Positions 5,543-5,743 of a DNA stretch of 5,743 nucleotides are shown here, piece by piece. A model generated the notes under the pieces. The model worked only from the letters and a program-made list of their open reading frames with translations. It was not told the DNA's origin and searched no databases. Source of the DNA: JAICIG01 sp035532215 (lineage in GTDB: Bacteria > Planctomycetota > Planctomycetia > Pirellulales > JAICIG01); the NCBI GenBank assembly GCA_035532215.1, contig DATKRK010000219.1:1-5743 (forward strand), given 5' to 3'. The first letter of the stretch is position 1. Each line of letters begins with the position of its first letter. Made by a program: the position numbers and the translations under genes.

Positions 5543-5743
5543 GCGGGTTGTGTTCGGGGTTCCTAGGGGGAGAGGAGCTTGGCGCCGGCGGACCTCCACC
5601 AACATACCCGCGCGCCGGCTTGGGCTTGAGCGCAGACCGCGCAAGATTTAACTTCGAGCGCCGCCAGGCCGGCGCGGGCGGCGAAAAGAGGCTGAAGTCA
5701 GGATTTATAGCCCAGGCCGAAAACCGGCTTGGCCCAAGCCGCC
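5543..5743. other. Right edge, nothing recognised
   Basis: This GC-rich sequence has no open frame with a recognisable product, no RNA gene and no repeat shared with the rest of the window. GC-rich short palindromes occur (for example GCGCCGGC near 5582), but none is long enough to call. A gene could begin beyond the edge. Confidence 0.4.

Overview
The window holds one compact two-gene operon on the + strand (about 1234-5015), set between long non-coding flanks packed with inverted repeats. The DNA is GC-rich. The flanking palindromes (a CCCAGGC-AAA-GCCTGGG type, an AACCCGAAGCGCCAGCGAGG type, and a TCAGGCTGGAAAGCCTGACC type followed by TACG) look to me like the dispersed intergenic repeats of Planctomycetes, especially Pirellulales. 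That assignment comes from remembered sequence style, not from a search.

Left flank (1-1143): the window opens with a sequence resembling the 3' end of a CRISPR repeat (..GACGGGGATTGAAAC, ending at 45). Four different inverted-repeat elements follow (52-171, 227-312, 528-664, 684-740). Next come about 400 bases with no convincing gene. A perfect TATAAT at 1156-1161 is the likely -10 element of the operon.

Operon: gene 1 encodes a calcineurin-like metallophosphoesterase with all five metal-binding motifs, followed by a helical C-terminal region. The reading frame is interrupted by one in-frame TAG at 2200-2202. Sequence immediately after the TAG continues the same protein in the same frame to 2709, so this is one gene of about 491 codons split by a nonsense codon (mutation, sequencing error or recoding). 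Gene 2 (2706-5015, 769 aa) overlaps the end of gene 1 by ATGA. It is a large GHKL ATPase with an Hsp90/HtpG-like N-terminal domain and an unrecognised C-terminal half.

Right flank (5016-5743): no clear gene. There is a perfect 25-bp inverted repeat (5425-5449 / 5518-5542) with a degenerate copy between its arms, and a possible decayed helix-turn-helix gene fragment on the minus strand near 5316-5400.

Interpretation: a translationally coupled phosphoesterase and Hsp90-like ATPase, isolated among mobile-type repeats and possibly beside a CRISPR array, fits an accessory conflict or defence module in which the ATPase senses or remodels and the phosphoesterase acts as effector. I do not recognise it as a named system, and the function is inferred from architecture alone.
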